This document shows positions 21,112-32,269 of a stretch of DNA of 64,000 bases, piece after piece. The notes under the pieces are model-generated. The model did no database searches. It saw nothing but the letters and a program-made list of their open reading frames with translations, and was not told the DNA's origin. Numbering within the stretch: position 1 is the first letter of the stretch; every line of letters begins with the position of its first letter. The stretch is from contig JAJEKV010000058.1 in assembly GCA_021234155.1 (NCBI GenBank), forward strand, positions 819,814-883,813, in the 5' to 3' direction. This DNA comes from Isoetes taiwanensis (lineage: Eukaryota; Streptophyta; Lycopodiopsida; Isoetales; Isoetaceae). Both the position numbers and the translations under genes were made by a program.

Positions 21112-22091
21112 GTCATGGCAGCTTTGGTCCCAAGCGTCGGATTAGCCATAGCTTTAGAAGCTCTGCTTGGCATAACAATACGCCTGAAAGGGAAACCCCG
21201 GCCAGAAAGGGGAGTTCTTTTTGTATGCAACCACGTACACTTCTTGATCCGGTAATGCTATCTGCGGTGCTAAAAAAGAAGAGTTACTGCACTAACCTAC
21301 AAAGATAAGCAAGAGTATCGTTGGGAAAATTTGGAGCCGAAGAGGGCGCTAGATTGGCCTGGAATGAGAGCTCCTACGCCCATGCCCGGCGGCGGGCGGA
21401 CGCCGGTAAAAAAGCCCTTTTCGTTGTCGCGTGCAGCATCCAAATGCTACGTTTCTGATCGGAGGAGCTGTAGATCCGTCGAAGCTGATTGTTTCCGTTG
21501 CCAGATCGCCGCTCGTGAAGGACCCATCTCCGTCATGGCAGCTTTGGTCCCAAGCGTCGGATTAGCCATAGCTTTAGAAGCTCTGCTTGGCATAACAATA
21601 CGCCTGAAAGGGAAACCGCCAGCGCCAGAATAGCTGGATGATTTTCCTACAACAGAATGGATGATTTGCAGCTAGAAACATGTCATCTCGATTATCAGCT
21701 ATTCTCGCAGTAAACCTTCCCGACAACAAGAGGAAGATCCGTTGCCAGAGAATAAGGCAATACCAATGTTGCCAAGAACAAAGCTATAGTTCCGGCAGCC
21801 AAGGACCCCCGCTCCATCGCCATAGCCATCGACCTGCTTCTCCAACACTGAGAATGCCTTGCTGGTCATCCAAAATAGACAGGGGCAGCCCGAAATAGGC
21901 TGTATGATTTTTACGGGCGAATAAATTGGGTCCGATTGCTTGTAGCAGGATTTGCAGGGCGCGCATTGAATCCATGGAACATCGCTGCAAAACAATGGAA
22001 AATCTACTCCGGCAAGGGGATTTAGCAGTGTGTCCAGAGGGAACAACCTGCAGGGAGCCATATCTGTTGACATTCAGCTCACTGTTTGCAG
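21112..22091 (+). pseudogene. Plant glycerol-3-phosphate acyltransferase (GPAT) pseudogene
   Basis: Pieces of the PlsC-type acyltransferase domain occur in order. The first is AALVPSVGLAIALEALLGIT then GVLFVCNH (21118-21230), a block-I-like VCNH. After a frameshift comes RTLLDPVMLSAVLKKK (about 21231-21280). Next are SRLSAIL (21683-21703), then MENLLRQGDLAVCPEGTTCR and EPYLLTFSSLFAE (21990-22091). PEGTTCREP is a hallmark of land-plant sn-2 GPATs that make cutin and suberin precursors. The first exon part (21112-21197) is repeated identically at 21532-21617. The acceptor His-x4-Asp motif is split by the frameshift, and no continuous frame exists. The N-terminal phosphatase-like domain and the C-terminus are missing. 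Confidence 0.85.
21532..21617 (+). repeat. Exact 86-bp duplicate of the GPAT exon part
   Basis: Identical to 21112-21197 at an offset of exactly 420 bp, then diverging at GGGAAACC. Exact identity, against the eroded state of the rest of the pseudogene, implies a recent local duplication. Confidence 0.95.
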
Positions 22092-22512
22092 AATCTGCCA
22101 TGGATTGGCCGGGCTTTGGGAGCTTTTGTTGGATGCATTGGAGTTGTGGATGCTTCTGCAGATATGGCGGATGTCCGATGCCAGGAAGGATGGGGAGCTT
22201 GCTATAATGTAAGTGAACTTACAGAAATTTCTTGCCCTAGAATCGTAGTCATGCTTCGCCATATTCATCCGCCTTAGCATTTGGGTGCCAAATCTCGCCT
22301 TCTGGCCTTCGCATTTGGATTCATCCGCCACAGCTTTTGGGTGCTTCTGGCAGATTTTTAAGTCTGATTTTGTGGGCGGCTTCTCGCCCCACTAGTCGAG
22401 AATATAATTGTTCTTTTTATATATATTGTTTTTTTAATTAATTATAATAATGTTAATTATATTTATTAATTATATTGATTATTATAATTATATTGATTAT
22501 AATTACTAAAGG
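22092..22512. other. No gene recognised; AT-rich tract
   Basis: It carries a degenerate half of the TCGAGAA palindrome family near 22380-22400 and an AT-only tract (TTAATTATAATAATG-like) at 22420-22505. Confidence 0.4.
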
Positions 22513-22780
22513 TTGCCCATTTCCCATCTTTGCCCCCTTTGCCCTTTCTCTCTCCTTCCCATTCGCCCCTTTGCCCATCCTCCTCCCCTTTTCTTTGCCC
22601 CTCCCCAGTTGCCTCTTGCCCATCTTCCTTCCCTTCTCCAGTTGCCTCTCTCCCATCCTCCTCCCCTCTCCAGTTGCCTCTTTCCCATCCCCCAATTGCC
22701 TCTTGACCGTCCTCCTCCCCCTTTCTACTTGCCTCTTGCCACCCTCCGACCCCTTCAAACCTTCTCACCATCTCCCCTTC
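22513..22780 (+). repeat. Pyrimidine-rich minisatellite
   Basis: Imperfect units of about 30 bp of the type CCTCCTCCCCTCTCCAGTTG followed by CCTCTTGCCCAT. The strand is almost all C and T. The long frames on both strands (Pro/Leu/Ser-rich on plus, Gly/Lys/Arg/Glu-rich on minus) follow from composition and are not called as genes. Confidence 0.85.
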
Positions 22781-22933
22781 TTTTCTCGGTTTGTTGTTTG
22801 TAAATATTATTGTTGTTTTATTAAGACACAATTCTATTCAAGTAGTCTACTCAAAAAAAAAATTGAGTATGAGTCCCATTTTCAGTCCGAGTCCCAAAAT
22901 TCGAGATTTGTCCCACTTTAATTAAATACGACT

Positions 22934-23876
22934 TTTGATCTTTATGAGCGGAGGCCGCATATTACTGCCTGATCTAAGCTTTGGTGTGATGGGCTCCATC
23001 CAAAACCTTCTGGCATAGATAATTTAATTAGGGCAGATGTTTTGACCAATTTTTCTCGAGTATTGCCATACGTGGACATTGGGACCAGATTTTTGAGGAA
23101 GAATTTCCCTTTGAAAAGATTATAAGCGAGCTTAGATGAGACCTTTGTTAGACAAAGAGATGGAACACCCCCCTTTCCCCTTTTATGCAAGGCATTGATC
23201 TTGTGGAGAGCAAGAACAATATGTCAGGCTTTAGCAAATGAGACTAAGCGAGAAAAGCATCTCATTATGTTCCAGAAGCAAGGGAAGCATCTCGTTATAT
23301 TCCAGAAGCTCAAATGGAAGACTTCTTTGGATTTGACACTGGTTAACCAGGCACGACATTATGTTCTTCAATGAGAGCTATGAAAAATTCGACGTTAGAA
23401 ACTTCTACGACCTAAAATACAGATGGAAGTTAATGTATATATGGAGAGACATTACTTTCTTTGAGCTGAAAATCCACCTATACAGACTGACATAGTTATG
23501 TTAAATATTTACTTATTTGCATTCTGCTCACTTATTTCTTTTTTTTTTTTTTTTGAAGGTAAGGTTGGTGGGACTTGCACCCACCTACGTCTCCCACCCG
23601 ATGGTAGCTAGTGGGTTTTGAACCCTGGTGGAAGTCACCCCAACCCAAGGCCTTACCACTAAACCACCACCGCAATAGAGTGCTCACTTATTTCCGAACC
23701 GTATTTTTTTCAATGATTATATGCATTATGTTCACAGTTATCTATGCAAATATGATGTGTTCTCTCTCTTTTGTATAAACTAGAGTGATTTCTTTCCACG
23801 CTCATTTGATCTTTTAGGCAAAAGGTCTACATTAGATGATCAGTTGACAACTAAGAAGCCTAAGGTATCTTTTGGC
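22934..23876 (+). repeat. Duplicated block, copy 2 (SINE-bearing)
   Basis: Direct copy of 18283-19064, starting at TTGATCTTTATGAG. It is longer mainly because a 142-bp SINE plus a 14-bp target duplication sits at 23539-23694. The remaining differences are single substitutions and small indels. Confidence 0.9.
23539..23680 (-). mobile_element. tRNA-derived SINE with target-site duplication
   Basis: Read on the minus strand, the element starts near 23680 and has an A-box-like TGGTTTAGTGGTAAGGC and a B-box-like GGTTCAAAACCC. It ends in a poly(A) of 16 (poly(T) 23539-23554 on plus). It is flanked by the 14-bp duplication TGCTCACTTATTTC at 23525-23538 and 23681-23694. The paralogous block at 18864-18885 has a single TGCTCACTTATTTC and no insert, a true empty site. 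SINEs are transcribed by pol III and mobilised by LINE reverse transcriptase. Confidence 0.95.
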
Positions 23877-26300
23877 CCTTGCATTTTTACCCAGTTTATG
23901 GCTAATTATGTATTGGTTGGCTGCAGGTACATGCTTCTCTTTCTAATGTAGTCCTTTAATTACGTCTTGATAGAAAATGGAGACTAGCAATAGATACTGT
24001 CTGTTCATGAATCGGATCCATGTTTTCAGATCTGCATCCTTGATTCTTAACACTCTTGAAAGGTAACATATTTCTCGGTCTTTAGCAAGATTGGAGCAAA
24101 AGTTTTTTGGCAGATTTATACAAGATTATTCAATGACCAATACATTACGCAGAAGGTGGGTTTTGCTTCACTATGTAATCTCATATTACGTTGTTAAAAA
24201 AAGGAAAAGGAATATGTTGTGGGTATTCTTTATTATCGCTAATTTAACTTATAGCTAGAAAATTCTAAGCTCAAATGAAATCTAGAAATGCTTTGGAATT
24301 GATTGTGGTACAACAACTAAGTAGAATATTATTAGAAATGGCATTTGATCATGCTGTATAGACTCTTTAGCTGTAAGCTGGGGTAGCTTTCAATGTGTGT
24401 TAATGCATAACCTCGGATGTCAAACTTGTTGTTACATCCACAGATCCACTTTGAAGTAACCAATGGAAGATTCTGATGCGAAAACACATTAGAGATGTAA
24501 ACTGGTAAAACCTAGTATTGATCTATATTCCAAAAATACTCAGCATCTTAAACTTGTTGTCTATTCAATGCAACGAGGTCAATGGTAGGAGCGAATATCT
24601 TGCTAATGTTACATGAAGGACACTTAAGATCTCAAAAAAAAAAGGACATTCAGCAGGCTTAATATAAATGTATCGACAATGATAATGTATCCTAAGATAC
24701 TACTTTGGATCTAAGCATAGTACATAGATGTACCCATCTCTTTTCTGGACTGATACACTAAGGTAATTGAACCAGATTGTTTGCTTGGAGCCCTCTAAGC
24801 AATAAAATTCTAGTACGAGATATTAATTGGCATACATTATAGACTGAGAAGCAAACTATTTTAGGAGAATAAGGTATTGTTTTGGAGTTCTCCTGTGGAA
24901 AGTGAAGTTTAACAATAATTTACTGTGGTTTAAACTTCTTTCTCTATCTGCCTCATGTAGACAGGCAGGATAATGTGTTCATCACAAATGTCTGTACAGG
25001 GATTGAAAGGGCCCTTGTAGTATAATTTGGTTTGGAATTCAGTCTTCTTGGGATTATGGATACCCTATGGTAAATGATCAGGGTGCTTTGGAATAATAGA
25101 TGCTTGATTCTTGCAAATTAGTCAAAACATTTAATACGAGAAGACAAAAAATGTGTACCTTTTGGAGCAGCTTACGACACTCATTTTGGTCTGAATGGAT
25201 ATCCAACCATGTTCTTTGTGAGTTTTGCCTACGAAAAAAATAGATTAATTTTTACCTAGAGTATCAACAACGATCGCCCAAGGGATGATGTTGGTATTCA
25301 CTGAGCATGGCATCTAGATGGCAGTACCACTAGATGTAATATAAGGATCAATCTGCTCAAATATAGGTTCTAAGCTCTATCATGTGTGAAGCTCCATCTG
25401 TAACAAGAGTTAAGAATTTAGTTTTATGCTAAGAGCGATTAAGATGGCTATGAAGAATCAGGATGACGAGTAAAAACTAAAAGTAGCTTGGATTCGAGAG
25501 TCTGGGCAAAACCAAGAAAAGACTTGTAGACATCAAAGCAGCTTGGATTGCAATATGGCAAAAAAGAACTACACATGACTTGAATTTGAACCTATAGCTG
25601 CAACTCAGAAGCACAACAGCCTAACCAACAGATTAAAAAACATATATGAAAGATGTTGCCGGAAAGAAAAATTTCCACACAAAAATGAAACACAACCTAC
25701 CTTGCCAAAGCAAATAAGAACAGCAGGCTACGACTGTCTACGGTTTCCATACATCCTTATCAACCGTTAAAACAGGAATGGCTTGTAGCTAGGCCAAATG
25801 AAGAGCTTTCTGAAAATCACAACACTTCTCTCTCATATATGATATTGTCCCTTGGGGCATGCATGAAGCAACTCATGAAAATAGGGTATAAGACATATCA
25901 GCTTATGTCCTTGACTTCTATCAGCTTCAAAAATGCCCCTGCAAGCGAATGGTTAATGTTGACGCCTTCAACATAGGCAAAAAAAACTTATAGCAGAGAA
26001 TTTCATAAAACTAGCACTAAATGAGTATTTGTCGAGCATTTGAACAAGAAAGTAGGAGAAAGAAGAAAAGTTCATCAACATAAAGAGGAAACAACGAATG
26101 CCTAGCAACAAGCATCAACAATATCAAAACATTCACATATTTGCCAGTCTGGCCTCTCAAGAACAAGCCCTGATGTCAACATTTGGTGTTGGTTGTGGCT
26201 TTTGCTTTTGCTTGGCTTCCTCTTCTAAAATCATATTTCTGATTTTTCAACAAAGTTACCTTTGATTGCTTGAATTAGAATGAAGGATTGATTATGATTC
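23877..26300. other. No gene recognised
   Basis: AT-rich sequence without a frame longer than 60 codons. A short phrase near 24080-24160 (RLEQKFFGRFIQDYS) looks protein-like but could not be chained or identified. No repeat structure was seen. Confidence 0.45.
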
Positions 26301-26304
26301 TCCA

Positions 26305-28005
26305 TTGGCTGATGATATCTTCCTCTTAAGGTATAGAGAAATGGCAACTATATCCTGCTGAAACTCATTGTCCTATTGTAACTTGCTAGATAAGTTAAAA
26401 CTTAACAATAAAGCCATCGTCCAAATAAATCCTTCTATTGGCAGTCAGTATTGTGGGAAAATGGTTACCTGTTGCAAATCATGCTGCAAATCATGCGACA
26501 TAAGTTGATAGCATGCCAGTTTCATAATTGGTGCCGCTAAGTTGTATTGAACTGGTCTTTTAGAAAGCCCAAGGAGCTGAACCTAGCTATCGTTGAGTAT
26601 CTCTTTCATTTTCGAAATTCATGCATCTAAAGCATTTATGCATTTATTTAACATTTTGTATGGGTCCCAACTTCATCTCCACTAAGGAAGTTATTACAGA
26701 AGTTTTACCTTCAAGTTTTATTTAGTTCTATCTAGATTCTGGTGATTTGTTAAATATACAGCTTCAAGCACATCCCGAGGCTCTCTTTTTCCATGTCTCG
26801 GGAAGCACAAGGGCATTAAGTTATTCACAAACATGTACTGTCTATTTTAGCTCTAACATCAATGTCCATGTTATGTTTACGTGTTCCTCCACAGATAATG
26901 CCTCTCATTTCTATTTTTATCGACAATTTGGCACTGGGAAAGATAGGCACGTGCCAACGGCAACCTGTACAAGAAACATCCTATTTTACAAACATTTAAG
27001 GTTTCAGGCTTATGCAGAAAGATCGATGGAGTTAATTGATGAAAAATAGTTGTCCTATCTACTTGAAGATGGATGGAAAAAAAATGAACATGCTAGAAGT
27101 GATGCTGCAAGTTCCTGAGACCATCAACATGTTATTAGATACTGCATGTTCAACAGGCTTATAATGATCAAATACAAAATTTAAATAAAAACTAAAAAAC
27201 AAGCTGCAGACCTGCAAAAGTATTACAACACCAGTGTCTTGTTATGATAAAAATCACAAGTGAAAGAGTCTGCGCAACTCATTACTTAAGTTGCTTGTAT
27301 ACGCCACATTATTGTTTAACAGACAAGGGAAATGAAGTGCCAATTGAGCCATTGCAGGCAATATAATGCAATATATGAGATACAGAGGCCGAAAGATGAA
27401 AAGTAAAATGGAATTGATAGCATATAAAGGCATCCATTTATTGAGCTAAAGCTAGAAATACCTAATCGAAAAAGAAGACCCCATAAAACATGAGTCGGCA
27501 TTGCAAAGTATGGGATTTAATTATGGCCTGAAAAAACCATGTGAACCAAAGCCCTGTTGTAGATCGTATTAGAAAATCTTGCTTTTAGAACAGTGTTGCA
27601 GATCAAAATCCTGCCGTAGATCACGAAGAAACCTAACTAGAGGAAATAATGCGGGCTAGGATGTTGCTACCGAATAAGAATAATTTTGGCATGCTCAATC
27701 TGGTCACACTTCCTTAGAAACGAAATCCTTCAAATAGCACGATGACAATGGTCCACAAGAAATTTCGTAAGTTTTTAAATTTTGGCTTCAAGTGCGTCAT
27801 CAAGTAAGATTCCTTTGCTAGAAGCAGATGGAGCTACAGCCTGAGCCACCATCACAACACCGGTTATCCGGTTTCCGGAGTGGCTGCCCAACAACAGAAA
27901 TGACCGCTAGGTTACAACCAATAATCGGTTTGTAGTAGTTATTAGCATATTCCGGGCATGTACTGGCATATACCTGGAATATGCCTGGAATGAACGAGGG
28001 TATTG
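26305..28005 (+). repeat. Segmental direct duplication, copy 1
   Basis: This block recurs at 30552-32085. It starts at ATTGGCTGATGATATCTTCC (26304). Shared stretches include ACCTAGCTATCGTTGAGTAT, CTAAAGCATTTATGCATTTA, CTGTCTATTTTAGCTCTAAC and AGCCCTGTTGTAGATCGTAT. The copies differ by scattered substitutions; copy 1 has a longer insert near 26370-26580. The block contains a 100-codon frame (26747-27049) broken differently in copy 2, so it is not a conserved gene. It ends in the CATATACCTGGAATATGCC dispersed motif. Confidence 0.9.
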
Positions 28006-29200
28006 TTGTTCATGTTTAGTAATGTGGTATTGCAATGCAGTCTCTATCCTGGAGCCTTACTACAATTGTTTTATAGAATATCTAGGGCTTTAAATTAGAG
28101 CATTTATTTATGATATAATCCATTAGGTTATTTGTTTCAATTATAAATTCGTAGATACACAAAAAGTAGAAAATTTAATTCACATTGATTCACTATTAGA
28201 CAGTTATCCATTTTGCATTTCCCTTGAAAACATGGTTCACCATTAATAGACGCACAAATATAATACATATTTTTCGTTCCAACAGACTGTCATGTTTATT
28301 GTTATGAAAGCAAGGTCCTCCATGATATTCAAGATTTACACGAGTAATCCAAGCATCATCAAATTCATACTACTCACCTCCAAGCTTGGTGATATCAAAC
28401 GTAATGCCTTGAATCTAATACTCAAGAGCAAAAACTTCAAATTTAGGGAAAGGATTATGCTCATGCTTTTTATTCCACAATTATGAGTCTGTTGCCATGC
28501 CTGAAGGAAGAGAGGTAGGGAGCCTTGTGTAAAGAAAAGTGAAACTGGACACATCGATCGACCTTTGTACAAGCATTTTCAGAAGGAAAATGCTGAAACA
28601 AAGGGTAGCTTCCTGAAGGACATCTGCTTTGTGGATTGTTGTTTTACCTGGCAACACTCACAAAATATACATTCACTAGATCCAAGCTTTTCAGACCCTG
28701 TAAAGAAATCCAGATACCCCAAAATGTTGGGAAATTACTTGTACCTCTGGAGTTACTCATGTCCATGGAGACCTTTGAACAGAACTTGTCTCCAGATCCA
28801 ATGGAATATCTACACATGGATTGTATGTTGTAGATGTGAAACCACGAGCTGAGTATATGACATCTGATTGACACTCTGAATGGCAGCCTTGAACTTAACT
28901 CATTAAAGCTTGCATGGATACCATCTACAGTAGTAATAAACAATTTATGTGCATCCTGATGCATGTACCCTGCAAGATTTGCTACATGCCTCCACCAATT
29001 GTACAGAAACTAGGTAAGACTATATGGTTTGCAGGACTGTGTACATCAGATTGTTATAAAAATTTAGTGCATCCAGAAAACTGTCTCAAGCAATATATTT
29101 AGAGCATAAACATTAAGGATTGATCAACTCTGAGACTGCTTTGCCATTCCCTTCTTTTGATACATACTACACGACATTCTCTAGTGTTAACCCAGCAATC
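28006..29200. other. No gene recognised
   Basis: Several frames of 60-106 codons overlap here on both strands. None shows a motif, and none chains through convincing splice sites. Confidence 0.35.
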
Positions 29201-29287
29201 AGGAAATGATAGCTCAAATTATAAATAATCACAATAGCTCACAGCTCCAGTTAGTATACGATCAAGAAAAACAGCACTTACAGCATG

Positions 29288-30275
29288 AATATCTGCCTTG
29301 AGAGATCCAACAATGGGACCTGATCTCAACAAAGACCTAGCAGCAGCATAATCTAGCTCTCCAGTTGTTAGGTTTCCTTCTGTAAAAATCATTGGAGTTA
29401 TCATAAAGGACATATCAAAATTTAAATGTAGTGCTTCAATACTGAACACATCAGAACTAGGATTCAACACTGTAATATGCGACAGTATTATTGATCCTAG
29501 TAACCATAAATTCAGGCAAAATCAACCCAAAATTTTATATGCTTTCAAAATGATTAAAAATGCTTCTAGTCAAACACATATACTGTTCATAAGATAGTTC
29601 CAATATCTAGTTGATTTTCACTGCATCCAAGTCTTGCGAACAACCATCCATTCCACAAAGTGCGTGCTTTGCTGAAAGAATTTCAATAAATGATCCACGG
29701 GGACTTTTGGCAATGGAAGAGATCTTAATGTTTCAGATTCCTCTATAAGCTGCTCCCAGTGAACTTTGGATGAGAATAGGCCAATGATATGGCCATAATA
29801 GAGTGTACATCAATGTTTCAAGAAATAGTAAAGCCTGTAGCCTCTTCTAAAATAAAATCTTGCATCAGTTGTATGAGCCAATTATGAGAATGATAATTTA
29901 CTAGATAGACTGCTCAAGACTCTTGACTTATGCATGACTAACAATTACTCTCTGTAAAAATTCTTATCTTATCTTATCTTATCTTATCTTATCTTATCTT
30001 ATCTTATCTTATCTTATCTTATCTTATCTTATCTGTTCTATATGGAAAAGAAGCAACATGCTTTCCATCAGCACTAATGTGATACCCTTCCCATCCTGCC
30101 CTAATAAGGAGGACAAACAATTGCTCTTCCACAATCTGATATCTCACTCCACACTTGATTTCGCAGAATGTCCAATTAACTTGTTCCACCATGTCTTAGA
30201 ATCCTCTGACGTATCACTATCATTTTGGATCCACCTTTGGCGTTTTGCTAGTCCATCAGCTGAAACACACAAGGA
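29288..30275 (-). CDS. Unidentified gene: three exon-like segments
   Basis: Three minus-strand pieces look coding. At about 30275-30140 a frame reads [20 protein letters not shown] then [11 protein letters not shown]. At about 29780-29625 it reads [20 protein letters not shown] then [20 protein letters not shown]. At about 29377-29288 it reads [20 protein letters not shown] then [11 protein letters not shown], bounded by a TTTTTACAG acceptor and a GTAAGT donor. The composition and splice signals favour real or recently real exons. The (TTATC)n tract lies in what would be the intron between the first two. I do not recognise the family, and no start or end is assigned. Confidence 0.35.
29964..30034 (+). 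repeat. (TTATC)n microsatellite, about 14 units
   Basis: A pure run of TTATC preceded by GTAAAAATTC. Exactly the same preceding word and repeat occur at 51043-51115, at the end of a retroelement-like unit. The run may therefore be the 3' tail of an almost completely truncated LINE insertion. Confidence 0.95.
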
Positions 30276-30551
30276 AAAAAATATAACTACACTATAGAAG
30301 CAAACTATCACGACCATATCACGGGCTATGCATTATAATGAATAAACAAAAATGCCACATATTTTTAAAAGCCAAAAGAATTAAATACCTAGAGACTAGA
30401 ATAGAGGATTTCTTGCTGACCATGAGAATGTGAACAAGTCTCTCATTGACTGTGTTTATGGATGTATGTTCATCAGCATTTGGCAGATTAAAACTAGTAG
30501 AGGTAACTAGTTTGTCATCAGCAAAGATCATCACTAGTAGAGATCATCGCA

Positions 30552-32085
30552 TTGGCTGGTGATATGTTCCTCTTAAGGTATAGAGAAATGGCAACTATAA
30601 TAAGATCACACAAGAATTATTTTTCTATCTATGTTGTAGCTCGATCTCCTGCTGAAACTCATTGCCTAGCTATCGTTGAGTATCTCTTTCATTTTCAGAA
30701 TTCATGCATCTAAAGCATTTATGCATTTATTTAACATTTTGTATGGGTCCCAACTTCATCTCCACTAAGGAAGTTATTACAGAAGTTTTACCTTCAGGTT
30801 TTATTTAATCCTATCTAGATTCTGGTGATTTGTTAAATATACAGCTTCAAACACATCCTAAGGCTCTCTTTTTTCATGTCTCGGGAAGCACAAGGGCATT
30901 AAGTTATTCACAAACATGTACTGTCTATTTTAGCTCTAACGTCAATGTCCATGTTATGTTTACGTGTTCCTCCACAGATAATGCCTCTCATTTCTATTTT
31001 TATTGACAATTTGGCACTGGGAAAGATAGGCACATGCCAATGGCAACCTGTACAAGAAACATCCCATTTTACAAACAGTTAAGGTTTCAGGCTTATGCAG
31101 AAAGATGGACGAAGTTAATTGATGGAAAATAGTTGTCCTATCTACTTGAAGATGGATGAAGGCAAAAAAAAACGAACATGCTAGAAGTGATGCTGCAAGT
31201 TCCTGAGACCATCAACATGTTATTAGATACTGCATGTTCAACAGGCTTATAAAGATCAAATACAAAATTTAAATAAAAACTAAAAAACAAGCTGCACACC
31301 TGCAAAAGTATTACAACACCAGTTTCTTGTTGTGATAAAAGTCACAATTGAAAGAGTCTGCGCAACTCATTACTTAAGTTGCTTGTATATGCCACATTAT
31401 TGTTTAACAGACAAGGCAAATGAAGTGCCAATTGAGCCATTGCAGGCAATATAATGCAATAAATGAGATACAGAGGCCGAAAGATGAAAGTAAAATGGAA
31501 CTGACAGCATATAAAGGCATCCATTTATTGAGCTAATGCTAGAAATACCTGATCGAAAAAGAAGGCCCCATAAAACATGAGTAGGCATTGCAAAGTATGG
31601 GATTTCATTATGGCCTGAAAAAACCCTGTGAACCAAAGCCCTGTTGTAGATCGTATTAGAAAATCTTGCTTTTAGAATAGTGCTGCAGGTCAAAATCCTG
31701 CTGTAGATCACGAAGAAACCTAACTAGAGGAAATAATGTGGGCTAAGATGCTGCTACCGGATAAGAATAATTTTGGCATGCTCAATCTGGTCACACTTCT
31801 TTAGAAATGAAATCCTTCAAATAGCACGATGACAATGGCCCACAAGAAATTTCGTAAGTTTTTAAATTTCGGCTTCAAGTGCGTCATCAAGTAAGATTCC
31901 TTTGCTAGGAAGAAGATGGAGCTACAGCCTGAGCCACCATCGCAACACCGGTTAGCCGGTTTCTAGAGTGGCTACCCAGCAACAGAAGTGACCGCCAATG
32001 TACAGCCAATAATGGGTTTGTAGCAGTTATGAGCATATTCTGGGCATATACTGGCATATACTTGGAATGTGCCACAAACCCAAAC
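30552..32085 (+). repeat. Segmental direct duplication, copy 2
   Basis: Second copy of 26305-28005, about 4.1 kb downstream in the same orientation. It starts ATTGGCTGGTGATATGTTCC and ends with the dispersed CATATACTTGG / AGGGTTTGCCCC motif. The copies carry different stops and indels, so neither preserves an ORF. Confidence 0.9.
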
Positions 32086-32135
32086 CCACATGAATGAGGG
32101 TTTGCCCCCCTTGGGGCAACCCAAAACAAGGTGCT
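32035..32135 (+). repeat. Dispersed AGGGGCAACCC family, copy C
   Basis: CATATTCTGGGCATATACTG, then CCCACATGAATGAGGGTTTG, a C-run and TTGGGGCAACCCAAAACAAG match 37793-37884 and, inverted, 6177-6262. It sits at the outer end of the segmental duplication, suggesting that duplication and element boundaries coincide. Confidence 0.7.
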
Positions 32136-32239
32136 GCGCACGGAGGGTTGCCCTCCATGGCCGGAGGGTGAAGTGGCTTGGGACCACAGTACCACCCTAT
32201 CATTCCCTGCCCTCTTGTTACTCCAAGAGTACACATTAG

Positions 32240-32266
32240 AAGAATAGAATAGAATAGAATAGAATA
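32240..32266 (+). repeat. (AGAAT)n microsatellite
   Basis: Five to six AGAAT units, the same pentamer class but a different sequence from the TTATC runs. Confidence 0.85.
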
Positions 32267-32269
32267 GTT

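Noticed and set aside
22475-22921. 148-codon plus frame and 121-codon minus frame
   Set aside because: Both come from the pyrimidine-rich minisatellite; composition is extreme on each strand and there are no domains.
19373-22927. Complete 3.5-kb TIR transposon defined by the 22-bp inverted pair
   Set aside because: The shared word is short and AT-rich, no target duplication or transposase is visible, and the contents look like independent remnants. Kept only as a possibility.
23555-23680. Genuine tRNA gene on the minus strand
   Set aside because: The A and B boxes are present, but the sequence does not fold as a full tRNA. It ends in poly(A) and has a target duplication and an empty paralogous site, so it is a SINE.
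26747-27049. 100-codon ORF as a gene
   Set aside because: The duplicate at 30.8-31.1 kb has different stops and the sequence has no recognisable motif.
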